From positions 1 through 64,000 of the forward strand of contig JAIXSY010000025.1 of assembly GCA_027484445.1 (NCBI GenBank): a stretch of DNA of 64,000 nt, given 5' to 3'. Positions within the stretch are counted from its first letter, which is position 1. Each line of letters begins with the position of its first letter. The stretch is from Verrucomicrobiaceae bacterium (GTDB lineage Bacteria > Verrucomicrobiota > Verrucomicrobiia > Verrucomicrobiales > Verrucomicrobiaceae). Positions 7,871 to 15,947 of the stretch are shown piece after piece. Position numbers and translations under genes: made by a program. The notes under the pieces were generated by a model, which ran no database searches, was not told where the DNA came from, and saw only the letters and a list, made by a program, of their open reading frames with translations.

Positions 7871-8503
7871 ATGTCTGCCGAACCCACCATCAAACGAGCC
7901 ATAGTCTTCATTGACGGTCAAAACCTCTTCCACGGCGCGAAAGAGGCTTTTGGGCATCCCTTCCCGAACTACGACGTGAAAAAGCTCGCCTTGGAAGTCT
8001 GCGCCCGTAAAGGCTGGCAGCTCCAGCAGGTGCGCTTTTACACCGGCTTTCCTGATGCGTCCGACAATCCTTTTTGGAACCACTTCTGGACGGCCAAGCT
8101 CGCCCAGATGGGCCGTGAAGGCGTTCATGTTTTCAGCCGCCCGCTCCGCTACCGGAATCAGAGCATTGTGCTCCCGGATGGCACAGCCAGCACTATTCTG
8201 GTCGGCCAGGAAAAAGGCATCGACGTTCGTCTTGCCCTTGATGTGATCTCACTTGCTTGGCAGGGCGATTACGACGTGGCCTGCATCTTCAGCCAGGATC
8301 AGGACTTGTCCGAGGTGGCCGATGAGATTCGAGGCATCTCACGCATCTCCAGCCGGTGGATTCACATCGCTTCGGCCTTCCCATTCAGCCCTGTTAGCCG
8401 CAACAAACGCGGCATCAACAGCACCGACTGGATCAAACTGGATCGCGCTATCTACGACATCTGCATTGACCCACGGGATTACCGTCCAAAACGAAAACCT
8501 TGA
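7871..8503 (+). CDS. NYN-domain (LabA/DUF88-like) predicted ribonuclease
   Basis: A 210-aa protein with the PIN-like NYN signature: the first acidic strand AIVFIDGQNLFHGAK (D15, N18), a central KGIDVRLALDVISLA and the late strand ACIFSQDQDLSEVADEI. These supply the aspartates expected to bind metal. The family comprises metal-dependent nucleases acting mainly on RNA; the substrate here is unknown. The start lies 7 nt after a terminator T-run with no clear SD, so expression depends on read-through or on a very short leader. Position after parAB suggests it belongs to the replicon backbone, though NYN proteins also occur in defence and toxin-like contexts. Confidence 0.8.
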   Translation: MSAEPTIKRAIVFIDGQNLFHGAKEAFGHPFPNYDVKKLALEVCARKGWQLQQVRFYTGFPDASDNPFWNHFWTAKLAQMGREGVHVFSRPLRYRNQSIVLPDGTASTILVGQEKGIDVRLALDVISLAWQGDYDVACIFSQDQDLSEVADEIRGISRISSRWIHIASAFPFSPVSRNKRGINSTDWIKLDRAIYDICIDPRDYRPKRKP

Positions 8504-8557
8504 TCGGTTGTGGCAACACCACACTTCTACCGAAACGTCAATACCGCCGATTTTACA

Positions 8558-8581
8558 GGGCTGCTGCGAAGCAGCTCTTTT
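8558..8581 (+). terminator. Probable terminator of the NYN gene
   Basis: GGGCTGCT (8558-8565) pairs with AGCAGCTC (8570-8577) around a GCGA tetraloop, with one G-T wobble, followed by TTTT. It lies about 55 bp after the NYN stop. Confidence 0.55.
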
Positions 8582-8649
8582 GCTTTGCATGAAGCCGTTG
8601 CGTCTATTGGCAATCGTCGAGCCACAATTCAAAGACACATCAGTTCAAA

Positions 8650-8667
8650 ACTACGGGCGACCGAACT
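8650..8667. promoter_or_regulatory. 18-bp imperfect palindrome, copy 3
   Basis: ACTACGGGCGACCGAACT aligns with the copies at 4031 and 5438 and keeps the CGG-KC-GMCCG core, but its two arms differ at three positions. It is non-coding here. Together the three copies bracket the rep-parAB-NYN block. Confidence 0.4.
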
Positions 8668-8888
8668 CCTGACTCAAGGACACGCAAGCGTTCAAAAGCC
8701 TTGTTTATGGCCGCGAAAATGTCCTTGAGTCGGAAAAACAATATTGCGCGACATGCTTCCACCCCTCTCTGCACCCCTATTTACATGGTATGTAGGGGCA
8801 CGCGAAAAAATCGCGGCGAGTGCTATCGCACCAAACGACGATTGCACGGCCTCACTGAGCGACGATTCGCCGCCAAGGCCGTGATACG
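8668..8888. other. Non-coding stretch with an operator-like palindrome
   Basis: No supportable gene. TACAT-GGT-ATGTA (8782-8794) is a palindrome flanked by CCCCT and AGGGG arms (8775-8798), giving a stable hairpin or a protein-binding site. It lies downstream of the minus-strand defence-like operon and downstream of the NYN gene. Confidence 0.35.
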
Positions 8889-9086
8889 GGTGCCCCCACG
8901 TGTTCGGGCTCAACGCCCGACTTCACGCGTTTTCCTCCAGCGACAAGGACTTGATCGACTTACGGACAAAGGTCATGCCGGAACCGGGCTAACCGCCCTC
9001 GGACAATGACCAAACGCGTGAAGTCGGCCGCTGCGGCCAGCCGGCGAAATGCCGGACTGCCCTCGCCCTCACACGTGGGGGGCACC
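8889..9086. repeat. About 200-bp imperfect inverted-repeat element
   Basis: Outer arms GGTGCCCCCACGTG (8889-8902) and CACGTGGGGGGCACC (9072-9086) match with one extra base. Inner arms CGACTTCACGCGTTT (8918-8932) and AAACGCGTGAAGTCG (9012-9026) match perfectly over 15 bp. The centre has its own GGTCAT/ATGACC pairing (8971-8976, 9006-9011), and each side carries small GC hairpins. It has no coding potential. It may be a structured RNA, a transposon-like (MITE) remnant or a single-strand origin/transfer site. Confidence 0.6.
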
Positions 9087-9135
9087 TCGCGGGCTACGCC
9101 CGACACTGGACACGACGGGTGTTGAAAAGTCATTA

Positions 9136-11352
9136 CTACAAAACGACGCTCCAATCGCGATCCCCAATGATCAGCATGACACCTGGCAGCCCATCGAATT
9201 GCATATGACCCGCCAACCATTGATGGAGATTCACGTCGTCCGAACTTGGCGATGCCGGACAATCGTCCGGGTGAGAATGCCACTCTCCAATATATGTTAG
9301 CTGCGATGCAGTAATCTTTTCGACACTTGCTATTCTTTCTCGCAACCCAGCCATCCCGCGATTGAAACCATCAGGTGCTTCAATGCTGTCAGGTGGTGCG
9401 GGCAAGGCATCTACCAAATAGCAAATTTGCCTATCCATATCGAAAGCTCCAACGAGCGTGCCGCCGGTTTCCGTTGGCAGCTTTTCCGCCCTCATCCGCT
9501 CGAGCTTTTCAAGCAAGATGTGGTCTGTCTGCACCAACCATTCTCCAAGCTGGCATTTGATCGCTGGGGCAATATTCACAGCCATGATCTTTGTTTCCCC
9601 TCCTCCAGAGTCCGACGCAATTATCACCTTGGCTTCTTCATCCTGAACTGCATCACGCACAAAACGGCAGCAGAGAGCCGCCCATGCGCCAACATGGTGT
9701 TGAGCTATGAAAGAAGTGACATCCCTACACGACGCTCCATATCGAGTTTTGCCGTCCACGTTTTTATAAAAATCCTGGAGTTTATTATGCTCAAGAACCG
9801 CACGATACTGAACCATCTCAAGCCAATCAAGCCGATGAAAACGTTCAGCATCTTCACAAAGAACACAGAGAGACCGGCCATTCGGAGAGAGAAATATCGA
9901 AATGCACCTTGGAAACTTATCGGATTCTGCAAGATGCCGAGAGACTGGCATTGAAGCGCTGCAATCGAGGACAAGCGAAGAACCTTTCCACTGGTTTGCT
10001 TGATCGTCATCGCCTCTTCGCAGAAAAAGGTCAGCCGCGACAAACTTCACTTGAGCCTCTGGCAAGATGCCTATAATCGCATCACACAAAGCCACGGCCT
10101 TATTGATGCCTACGCTTCGCTGGTCTAGCGCATGTCTGGCGAGATTATGCGGCAAAAGCACGTCACCGTCCAAAATACACCACTTATTTAGTCCGGCTCG
10201 CGCCAAATTGATTGCCACTTGGGAGCCAATCGCTCCAGCGCCGACTAAAAGAATAGTTTCATCCACTTGCATTTTTCCGGTCAAAGTAGCTGCAAACTTT
10301 GAATCAAATTCTGGGATGCAATCAACCATGCCAAGCTTGATCTCGGATAGCTTGAGTTCGTTGCAATCCTCCGGATTCAACATGAGGCCAACGTTCCCCT
10401 CTCTGACTTCATAGACATCAAGTGCGACGCCTATGTCTTGTATGCTCTTCACCGTGATAAACGCTCGGTATTCAGTGCTCTGAACAGCCCCTCCTTCAAC
10501 TCGCATTTTTGGCAGCACCAGAAGAATAAGCAGGTTGAGCTTGTAAAAGCTTTGGACAGGATGCTCCATGAACCACCCTTTTAGAGTGTCACGGAGAATG
10601 GCCTTGAGGTCAGCGCCAGCCTCCACGCTATATTCGATCAAATCACGGAGAGATCCCGGCTTCATTCTGATGATGCCGTGAAGCTGTGGCAAGCACTCCA
10701 CAACCAATGCTAAGTTTGTCACTTTTAACCTTGGATGCCCCGCATCCTTAACGGCGAACAACAGCGGTCGCTCGCCGTTCTCTGCCGGTGCTCTGCATAG
10801 TTTTACAGTTGATCTCTTTGCGACTGCGTCAGCGATCAGAGCATCTGAGCAAACTAGCCACCCTTCGCTTCCTGCGAGCAGCGGCTCCAGTGGTTGGTCT
10901 TCCGCGTGAAGTATTCCCTCAGCCGTTCGCGTTAGCCAAAAGTGAATCCGCTGAATAAACCTTGAGGGCGTCCAATGAATGCGTGCATGTTCCCAAGGCT
11001 CCTCATACAAGCAAAGAGGCCTCGTCATTCTTGGGGAGCCAATCATGAGGTGGGGCACGTTCGGGAAGTCTTCTCTGAACGGAACCACACAAGGAGGTGC
11101 GTTGTCTTCTTCTGTGAAGATGATGAGAACCTGTTCTTCAGCATGAATGTCGTGAACGCGGCGTTGTGGACGCTCAACAATCAACGTGATCAACAATGTC
11201 TCATCCCCATTTTCACGCTGATAAGCCTTTTCAAGGCGGGCGAAATTTTCCCCACCTTTCATAATCAGGAAATGAGCCGTCAACTTCGCTCTCCGAAGCA
11301 GGAGTTCGCTTGTCGGCATTTCAACACCCAGGCTGTCGGTTGGCGTTTTCAT
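9136..11352 (-). CDS. E2-E1-JAB triple-fusion protein of a ubiquitin-like conjugation system
   Basis: A 738-aa protein with three regions. Residues about 20-165 resemble prokaryotic E2-like domains with a candidate catalytic cysteine, C114, in RPLCLYE. Residues about 362-560 are a ThiF/E1 adenylyltransferase: GAGAIGS (371-377) for ATP, LDGDVLLPHNLARH (394-407), DCSAS (463-467) and a candidate catalytic cysteine, C542, in GASC. Residues about 605-738 are a JAB/JAMM metalloprotease: E628, H692-S-H694 and a PSSDD block (S703, D706). Together these could activate, transfer and remove a small protein or peptide tag. It is the last gene of a tight minus-strand operon and overlaps the MBL gene by 4 nt (ATGA). 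No CBASS cyclase or ubiquitin-like gene is adjacent, so it is not ordinary type II CBASS. Confidence 0.85.
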   Translation of the reverse strand: MKTPTDSLGVEMPTSELLLRRAKLTAHFLIMKGGENFARLEKAYQRENGDETLLITLIVERPQRRVHDIHAEEQVLIIFTEEDNAPPCVVPFREDFPNVPHLMIGSPRMTRPLCLYEEPWEHARIHWTPSRFIQRIHFWLTRTAEGILHAEDQPLEPLLAGSEGWLVCSDALIADAVAKRSTVKLCRAPAENGERPLLFAVKDAGHPRLKVTNLALVVECLPQLHGIIRMKPGSLRDLIEYSVEAGADLKAILRDTLKGWFMEHPVQSFYKLNLLILLVLPKMRVEGGAVQSTEYRAFITVKSIQDIGVALDVYEVREGNVGLMLNPEDCNELKLSEIKLGMVDCIPEFDSKFAATLTGKMQVDETILLVGAGAIGSQVAINLARAGLNKWCILDGDVLLPHNLARHALDQRSVGINKAVALCDAIIGILPEAQVKFVAADLFLRRGDDDQANQWKGSSLVLDCSASMPVSRHLAESDKFPRCISIFLSPNGRSLCVLCEDAERFHRLDWLEMVQYRAVLEHNKLQDFYKNVDGKTRYGASCRDVTSFIAQHHVGAWAALCCRFVRDAVQDEEAKVIIASDSGGGETKIMAVNIAPAIKCQLGEWLVQTDHILLEKLERMRAEKLPTETGGTLVGAFDMDRQICYLVDALPAPPDSIEAPDGFNRGMAGLRERIASVEKITASQLTYIGEWHSHPDDCPASPSSDDVNLHQWLAGHMQFDGLPGVMLIIGDRDWSVVL

Positions 11353-12470
11353 CCGGCTCTAGGCAGCATTGCTCCAGTAGCAGCGGCCACGGCAGCCCCA
11401 CCAGCCTTGCGAAGCCTAACCCCTGCTGTGGTTATCTCCACAACCGTCCGCAGTGGCTTTGTTTTTGTAGGATGCTCCATGGTCACAACCCATTCTGCGT
11501 CATGCAGCTTGCGATAGCCCTGATATGTTCTGTATGCTTCCACATGGGGTGGTTGTGTTGTGGCTTCCTGAGGAATGACATCACTGCAACAGACCATGAT
11601 CGAGCTTTTGTTGCCGTTTTTTAGCAGCCAATCGACTTCCGGTGTCACAGGCGTTTGCCATTCACCCTTCTCTCCTGACAGCGATAGATATGAGCAGTGA
11701 TGCGGAACATCATACACATCCCACTTGAGTCGTTCATCACGGCCATGTGCTTTTGTAATTCTAACAATGCGGTCAAGCTCACCTTCGCTGTTCGCGATGT
11801 CGGCAGTCAGCAGAACTCGACACTCACTACCCCCGGCCACAAAGACTCCCTGCACCACAATACAATCGCTGTTGCGGTCAAGCACACCATCATCCGTTCT
11901 CTCGGCAAAAGGAGAATGAACAAAAAACTCAACCCCATCAGCCTCTTTGGTGAATCCTGGAACAAGCGTTCCAGCATCAACAAAAAAGCCACGGAATTCA
12001 TCCATGCTTAGCCCCTCGTCTTCAAACCAATTACGCACTGCTTCTGGCCTCGAAAAGACCTTTATGCCTCCCTTGTTTTTAAGGCGGTGTCGCGCTTCCT
12101 GCCTGATGATTCGCGTTTCATCCTCAGCCCCCTCTTCCACGATAAGTGCTGCTGGCACCCACATTTCGTTGATGCGAATCCGATCATCGCCTTGATATTT
12201 TGTAGCGTGGTCGAGCCAAAAGTGTTCGGATATTCTTTTGATGTGATCGAGATCACCGTGAGTTACGGCCAATACGTCCACATAATTTCTGCCTGGCATC
12301 GCCCACCAGCCTATATCCTGTCGGAAATTATCCCGCAGAGGCATCCGTTTGTCGGTTGGATCAGATGGATCATACAGGTCTGCGTAGTCGAATGCGATGC
12401 GTTTACCGCTCGCCAGTTTGATGAGGCATGTTTCCCCGTTTCCAATGGGGTAGAATATGAGTTCGTGCAT
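11349..12470 (-). CDS. ComEC-type metallo-beta-lactamase-fold hydrolase
   Basis: A 373-aa protein with the MBL signature in its ComEC/Rec2 variant: HGDLDH (71-76) instead of HxHxDH, a metal-ligand aspartate in LLTADI (D224) and PHHCSY (256-261). This variant is expected to bind metal and hydrolyse a phosphodiester or similar bond, probably nucleic acid or a nucleotide. A strong SD (AAGGAG) precedes the ATG and lies inside the membrane-protein gene, which ends 1 nt upstream. The C-terminus is unusual: RLRKAGG (352-358) precedes a 15-residue Ala/Gly-rich tail, reminiscent of a diglycine tail that a JAB protease might trim. It is a likely effector or substrate partner of the E2-E1-JAB protein. 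Confidence 0.82.
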   Translation of the reverse strand: MHELIFYPIGNGETCLIKLASGKRIAFDYADLYDPSDPTDKRMPLRDNFRQDIGWWAMPGRNYVDVLAVTHGDLDHIKRISEHFWLDHATKYQGDDRIRINEMWVPAALIVEEGAEDETRIIRQEARHRLKNKGGIKVFSRPEAVRNWFEDEGLSMDEFRGFFVDAGTLVPGFTKEADGVEFFVHSPFAERTDDGVLDRNSDCIVVQGVFVAGGSECRVLLTADIANSEGELDRIVRITKAHGRDERLKWDVYDVPHHCSYLSLSGEKGEWQTPVTPEVDWLLKNGNKSSIMVCCSDVIPQEATTQPPHVEAYRTYQGYRKLHDAEWVVTMEHPTKTKPLRTVVEITTAGVRLRKAGGAAVAAATGAMLPRAG

Positions 12471-12471
12471 A

Positions 12472-13146
12472 TTAGTCTCCTTGCGTTTTTTCTGTTGTTT
12501 CTGTTCTGTTTCCGTCGGTGAAATTGATGAAGTGCCGCATGAGTTCTGTTGCGTAATAACGACCGAAATCGTTCATGCGGTAGATGGCCAGACAAAGCCC
12601 AACAAAGAGTCCACCAATTGCTGGCAGACCCTCGGCCCATTTGCACAATCCAACAGCGATGATGATGACTAACAAGGCGGCGGCCAGCCCACGATTAAGT
12701 CCATAGTGAGCATTAAATATCTCAACTCGATCAACCGATCCTCGATTAGCCAAGAAGGCGCGGATTTGCCTCGTAAGAGCTTCCCAATGAGAGGCTGAAA
12801 TGCCACGTATGTCCTCATCCTCTTTCAGCATGGAGTATTTACGAGCCTTGCGATTTAGTGCCTCAATCTCTGTCTGATGAAGGATGCCCGAGTTCTTCTT
12901 CTGAATTCGTGACGTATAGCTTCCGCCTCTGCTTTTGAACCAGACAGCCTGAACGAAATGTGAGATCGGTGACAGCAAGTTGCCAGCTACATAGGATGAC
13001 AAGAGCACCAATCCAAAGTCGCCCAACGAAAGCTCTTTGCTCGCAAGTAATACTCCCAAGGCCGGAAAGAGATGTGATAGACCGATCACGAGCACGGCTC
13101 CTGGCGCAACAACAGCCAGCATGTCGTATAAGTTTAATTGCTTCAT
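12472..13146 (-). CDS. Four-helix membrane protein of the E2-E1-JAB/MBL operon
   Basis: About 224 aa from the ATG at 13146; a TTG at 13176 would add 10 residues. Hydrophobic segments lie at about 9-30, 41-66, 155-173 and 177-194, with a charged 90-residue cytosolic segment between pairs. The last helix is followed by YRMNDFGRYYATELMRHF, a pattern I associate with small membrane proteins of bacterial conflict systems (from memory). It is the first gene of the operon, 1 nt ahead of the MBL gene. It may be a membrane-disrupting effector or the anchor for the soluble enzymes. The C-terminus lacks a diglycine. Confidence 0.75.
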   Translation of the reverse strand: MKQLNLYDMLAVVAPGAVLVIGLSHLFPALGVLLASKELSLGDFGLVLLSSYVAGNLLSPISHFVQAVWFKSRGGSYTSRIQKKNSGILHQTEIEALNRKARKYSMLKEDEDIRGISASHWEALTRQIRAFLANRGSVDRVEIFNAHYGLNRGLAAALLVIIIAVGLCKWAEGLPAIGGLFVGLCLAIYRMNDFGRYYATELMRHFINFTDGNRTETTEKTQGD

Positions 13147-13542
13147 GCCCACTGACTTTGGCTTAAAGCGTGCCAAATCATTTCAGCAGCTTTTATCTAA
13201 AAAAGATAGCGCAGAAGCCGAGACCTTGGGCGCTTTTTCAAAAAAATAAAGCTAAATGCCTTTCACGAGTGGGCGCTTGTTTAAAATTGGCTGACGCAGC
13301 CGAAGACAATGTGTCTCCAATGTGATTGCGCAATTGTGCCATTCAGTCAGTCTCCGTGTTATACTATCCCCACCATTCAGCCGTCGAGGCCAGTTGCCGT
13401 TACCCGCCTGGCTCGATCCACAAGACGTTTGCCGGGTGATTTGACGGGCAAGCACCCATTTTGACGAGGGGGTGATCGCTGACCCGGTTTTCATTCATGT
13501 TCCTTTCAGGAGCGGCGGCTGGCCTGGGCGGCTTGAACACAC
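13147..13542. other. Divergent intergenic region between the defence-like operon and the TraG-like gene
   Basis: No supportable gene. A TTATACTAT stretch near 13360 could be the -10 of a plus-strand promoter for the ATPase gene, but its -35 is poor. AT-rich runs around 13190-13255 are the likely promoter zone of the minus-strand operon; I could not identify confident boxes. The 80-aa minus-strand frame here has no recognisable features. Confidence 0.35.
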
Positions 13543-14820
13543 ATGGAAGAACATGATCTTCACATCGGCATGAGGCAGGCGTGGGGCGGCGAGGTGCCGT
13601 TTGGTTTCGATCTGGCTGATGCCCGCTATCACACCTACATCATCGGAAAAACAGGCTCCGGGAAGACGACGCTCCTGCGCAATCTCGTCCTTCAACTCAT
13701 CCAGCAGGGCCATGGCGTCGGCCTCATCGACCCGCATGGCGATCTGGCGGAGGATTTGCTTCTGCACATCCCGCCAGTGCGGGCGGAGCAGACCGTTTAT
13801 TTTCACCCCGGCGACTTCGATCACCCCATCGGACTCAACTTGCTCTCCCAGACCACGCCCCAGGATCGACATCTCGTGGCCTCCGGCATCGTGAGCGCCT
13901 TCAAGAGTCTCTGGCATGAAAGCTGGGGGCCACGGCTTGAATACATCCTGCACAACGCCATCTCGGCTCTGGCGCATTGTCCGAACACCTCCCTTCTCGG
14001 ACTCAATCGCCTGCTCACCGACGCGGCCTATCGCCGCTGGGTGGTAAATCAAATCGACGATCCCTTCCTCCGCGACTTCTGGGAGAACGAATACGAGAGC
14101 TGGGATGCCCGCTTCCAGCGCGAGGCCATCGCCCCGATTCAGAACAAAGCCGGGCAGTTGCTCCTCTCACCCGTCATCCGCAACATCATCGGCCAGGTGC
14201 GCAACAAGGTGAGCATCCCCTTTGTCATGGACGAAGGCCGCATCTTCATCGCCAACCTCTCCAAGGGCGAGATCGGCCACGACAAATCCAACCTGCTCGG
14301 CTCCCTGCTCATCACCCAGTTCCAACTCGCCGCCATGGCCCGCAACCGCCAGCCCGAGCACCTGCGACGCGATTTTTATCTCTTCGTCGATGAGTTCCAA
14401 AACTTCGCCACGGAGAGCTTCACCTCCATCCTGGCCGAGGCGCGAAAATACCGGCTCAATCTCACACTGAGTCATCAATACATCGCCCAGCTCTCCCCCA
14501 CCGTGCGGGAAGCTGTCTTTGGCAATGTGGGAACCCTCGTGGCTTTCCGTGTCGGATTCGCTGATGCCGAACACCTGCACGGCGAATTCGGCGAAGAGTT
14601 CCATGCGAGGCAGTTCGTCGATCTGCCGCGCTACGAAACACTCATCCGTAACCAATCTGCCGATGGCGCGATGCACTTCCAACGCACGCAGCTTTCCCCT
14701 CCCATCGGAACTCATGCAGGCCGTCGCGACCGCCTGCTCAAACGCAGCCGCGAACGCTTCGCCACTCCCAAGGCAGAGGTCGAGAGCAAACTGGCACGGT
14801 GGCTGAAACAGCACTCATAA
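13543..14820 (+). CDS. TraG/VirD4-like (T4CP-type) ATPase
   Basis: A 425-aa soluble P-loop protein: Walker A GKTGSGKTT near 36-44, IDPHGDLAEDLL just after, and Walker B/DEFQNF near 285, all typical of the TraG/VirD4/HerA family of DNA-pumping ATPases. The usual N-terminal membrane helices are absent, so it is a short soluble variant. In conjugation such proteins link the DNA-protein complex to the secretion channel, but no channel genes are visible here. It opens a plus-strand group with the ArdC-like and replication-relaxation genes. A larger relative lies at 59715. Confidence 0.85.
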   Translation: MEEHDLHIGMRQAWGGEVPFGFDLADARYHTYIIGKTGSGKTTLLRNLVLQLIQQGHGVGLIDPHGDLAEDLLLHIPPVRAEQTVYFHPGDFDHPIGLNLLSQTTPQDRHLVASGIVSAFKSLWHESWGPRLEYILHNAISALAHCPNTSLLGLNRLLTDAAYRRWVVNQIDDPFLRDFWENEYESWDARFQREAIAPIQNKAGQLLLSPVIRNIIGQVRNKVSIPFVMDEGRIFIANLSKGEIGHDKSNLLGSLLITQFQLAAMARNRQPEHLRRDFYLFVDEFQNFATESFTSILAEARKYRLNLTLSHQYIAQLSPTVREAVFGNVGTLVAFRVGFADAEHLHGEFGEEFHARQFVDLPRYETLIRNQSADGAMHFQRTQLSPPIGTHAGRRDRLLKRSRERFATPKAEVESKLARWLKQHS

Positions 14821-14966
14821 CGGCGCATAACTTGCGTGAGGACGCTCTGCTTTGGTATCCTGATTGGCAGAGGGTTCTGCGGCTCTCGGAGCCTGCGGTT
14901 GCCAGCCTGAAGTCTGCCTCACCTACGAGGTCGGCTTCTCCTGACAACCTCACCCACGAAGCCCTC

Positions 14967-15893
14967 ATGAGCACCGCAGAATCGCGCATAGATCCTTATC
15001 AATCCGTCACCAATCTCATCATCGAACATCTGGAGCGCGGCGTCGTTCCATGGCGTTGCCCCTGGCAGCGTGAAGTTGGCATCCCTCGCAACTTCCACAC
15101 CGGCAAGACCTACAACGGCATCAATGTGCTCCTGCTCGGCCTGCGGCATTTGCCCTCCCCTTACTGGCTGACGTTTCGTCAGGCCCAGGAAAGAGGTGGA
15201 CATGTCCGCAAGGGAGAGCGTGGCGCACACGTCATCAAGGTCGGAGAATCGAAGTCGTCCACGGAGGACGAAGGCTCCGACGATTCGGCACAACCCCAGC
15301 GCAAACGCCTCTTCCTTCGGGAATACACGGTCTTCAACGCCACACAGATCGAAGGCATTGAATTCCCAGCAACACCGGGCATTCCGGCACTCAGTCCGAA
15401 TGAACGCATCGAAGCCGCCGAACAGGTCGTTTCTGAGATGCAGATACCTCCTGTGATCCAGGAAGGCATGAGCACCGTGGCCTGCTACCGCATGGCAACA
15501 GACACGGTTCAAATGCCAGCCATCGCGTCGTTCGAGAGTGCCGAGGCTTATTACCTCACGCTCTTCCACGAGTTGATTCACTCCAGTGGTCATCCAAAGC
15601 GATTGAACCGCGAAAGCCTCATCAAGCATGACGGCTTCGGAGGAAAGGTCTATTCCCAGGAAGAACTTGTCGCCGAGATGGGTGCAGCATTTCTCGGCAT
15701 GGATACCCATATCGTGAGCGATTCCCATGAGCAGTCCGCCGCCTACCTGCAAAGCTGGCTGGATGTCTTGCGCGTCAAAGAACACAAACGCTGGATCATC
15801 AATGCCGCATCCCAGGCCAGCAAAGCTGCCAGCTTCATCCTCAATCGGGCCTCCCTTTCAACTGACAGCACCGAAGCGACGATGACAGCGTGA
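14967..15893 (+). CDS. ArdC/TraC-like protein with ssDNA-binding and zincin domains
   Basis: About 308 aa from the ATG at 14967; the frame is open further upstream but those residues overlap the ATPase gene and look non-coding. The N-terminal domain (YQSVTNLIIEHLERGVVPW, then PRNFHTGKTYNGINVLLL) matches the ArdC-type ssDNA-binding domain. The C-terminal half carries the zincin motif HELIHSSGH (201-209) with a downstream ELVAEMGAAFLG. ArdC proteins travel on conjugative plasmids, coat incoming single strands and protect against restriction. That role is inferred from family membership. Confidence 0.88.
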   Translation: MSTAESRIDPYQSVTNLIIEHLERGVVPWRCPWQREVGIPRNFHTGKTYNGINVLLLGLRHLPSPYWLTFRQAQERGGHVRKGERGAHVIKVGESKSSTEDEGSDDSAQPQRKRLFLREYTVFNATQIEGIEFPATPGIPALSPNERIEAAEQVVSEMQIPPVIQEGMSTVACYRMATDTVQMPAIASFESAEAYYLTLFHELIHSSGHPKRLNRESLIKHDGFGGKVYSQEELVAEMGAAFLGMDTHIVSDSHEQSAAYLQSWLDVLRVKEHKRWIINAASQASKAASFILNRASLSTDSTEATMTA

Positions 15894-15900
15894 ATCCAGA

Positions 15901-15930
15901 AGCCTCTCCACAACCTGGAGAGGCTTTATT
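15901..15930 (+). terminator. Intrinsic terminator after the ArdC-like gene
   Basis: AGCCTCTCCA (15901-15910), loop CAACC and TGGAGAGGCT (15916-15925) form a perfect stem followed by TTATT. It ends 17 bp before the next start, so the next gene probably has its own promoter or relies on read-through. Confidence 0.8.
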
Positions 15931-15947
15931 CGTGATACAATCTCTGC

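Noticed and set aside
8971..9011. Possible integron attC site in the inverted-repeat element (GTTAGCC-like core)
   Set aside because: The core does not match GTTRRRY and the second core is absent.
9136..13146. Type II CBASS
   Set aside because: E1/E2/JAB parts are present but no CD-NTase (cyclase) or CBASS effector is adjacent; the MBL and membrane partners do not fit.
13252..13494. 80-aa minus-strand frame upstream of the TraG-like gene
   Set aside because: No recognisable features and low-quality composition; treated as the promoter region.
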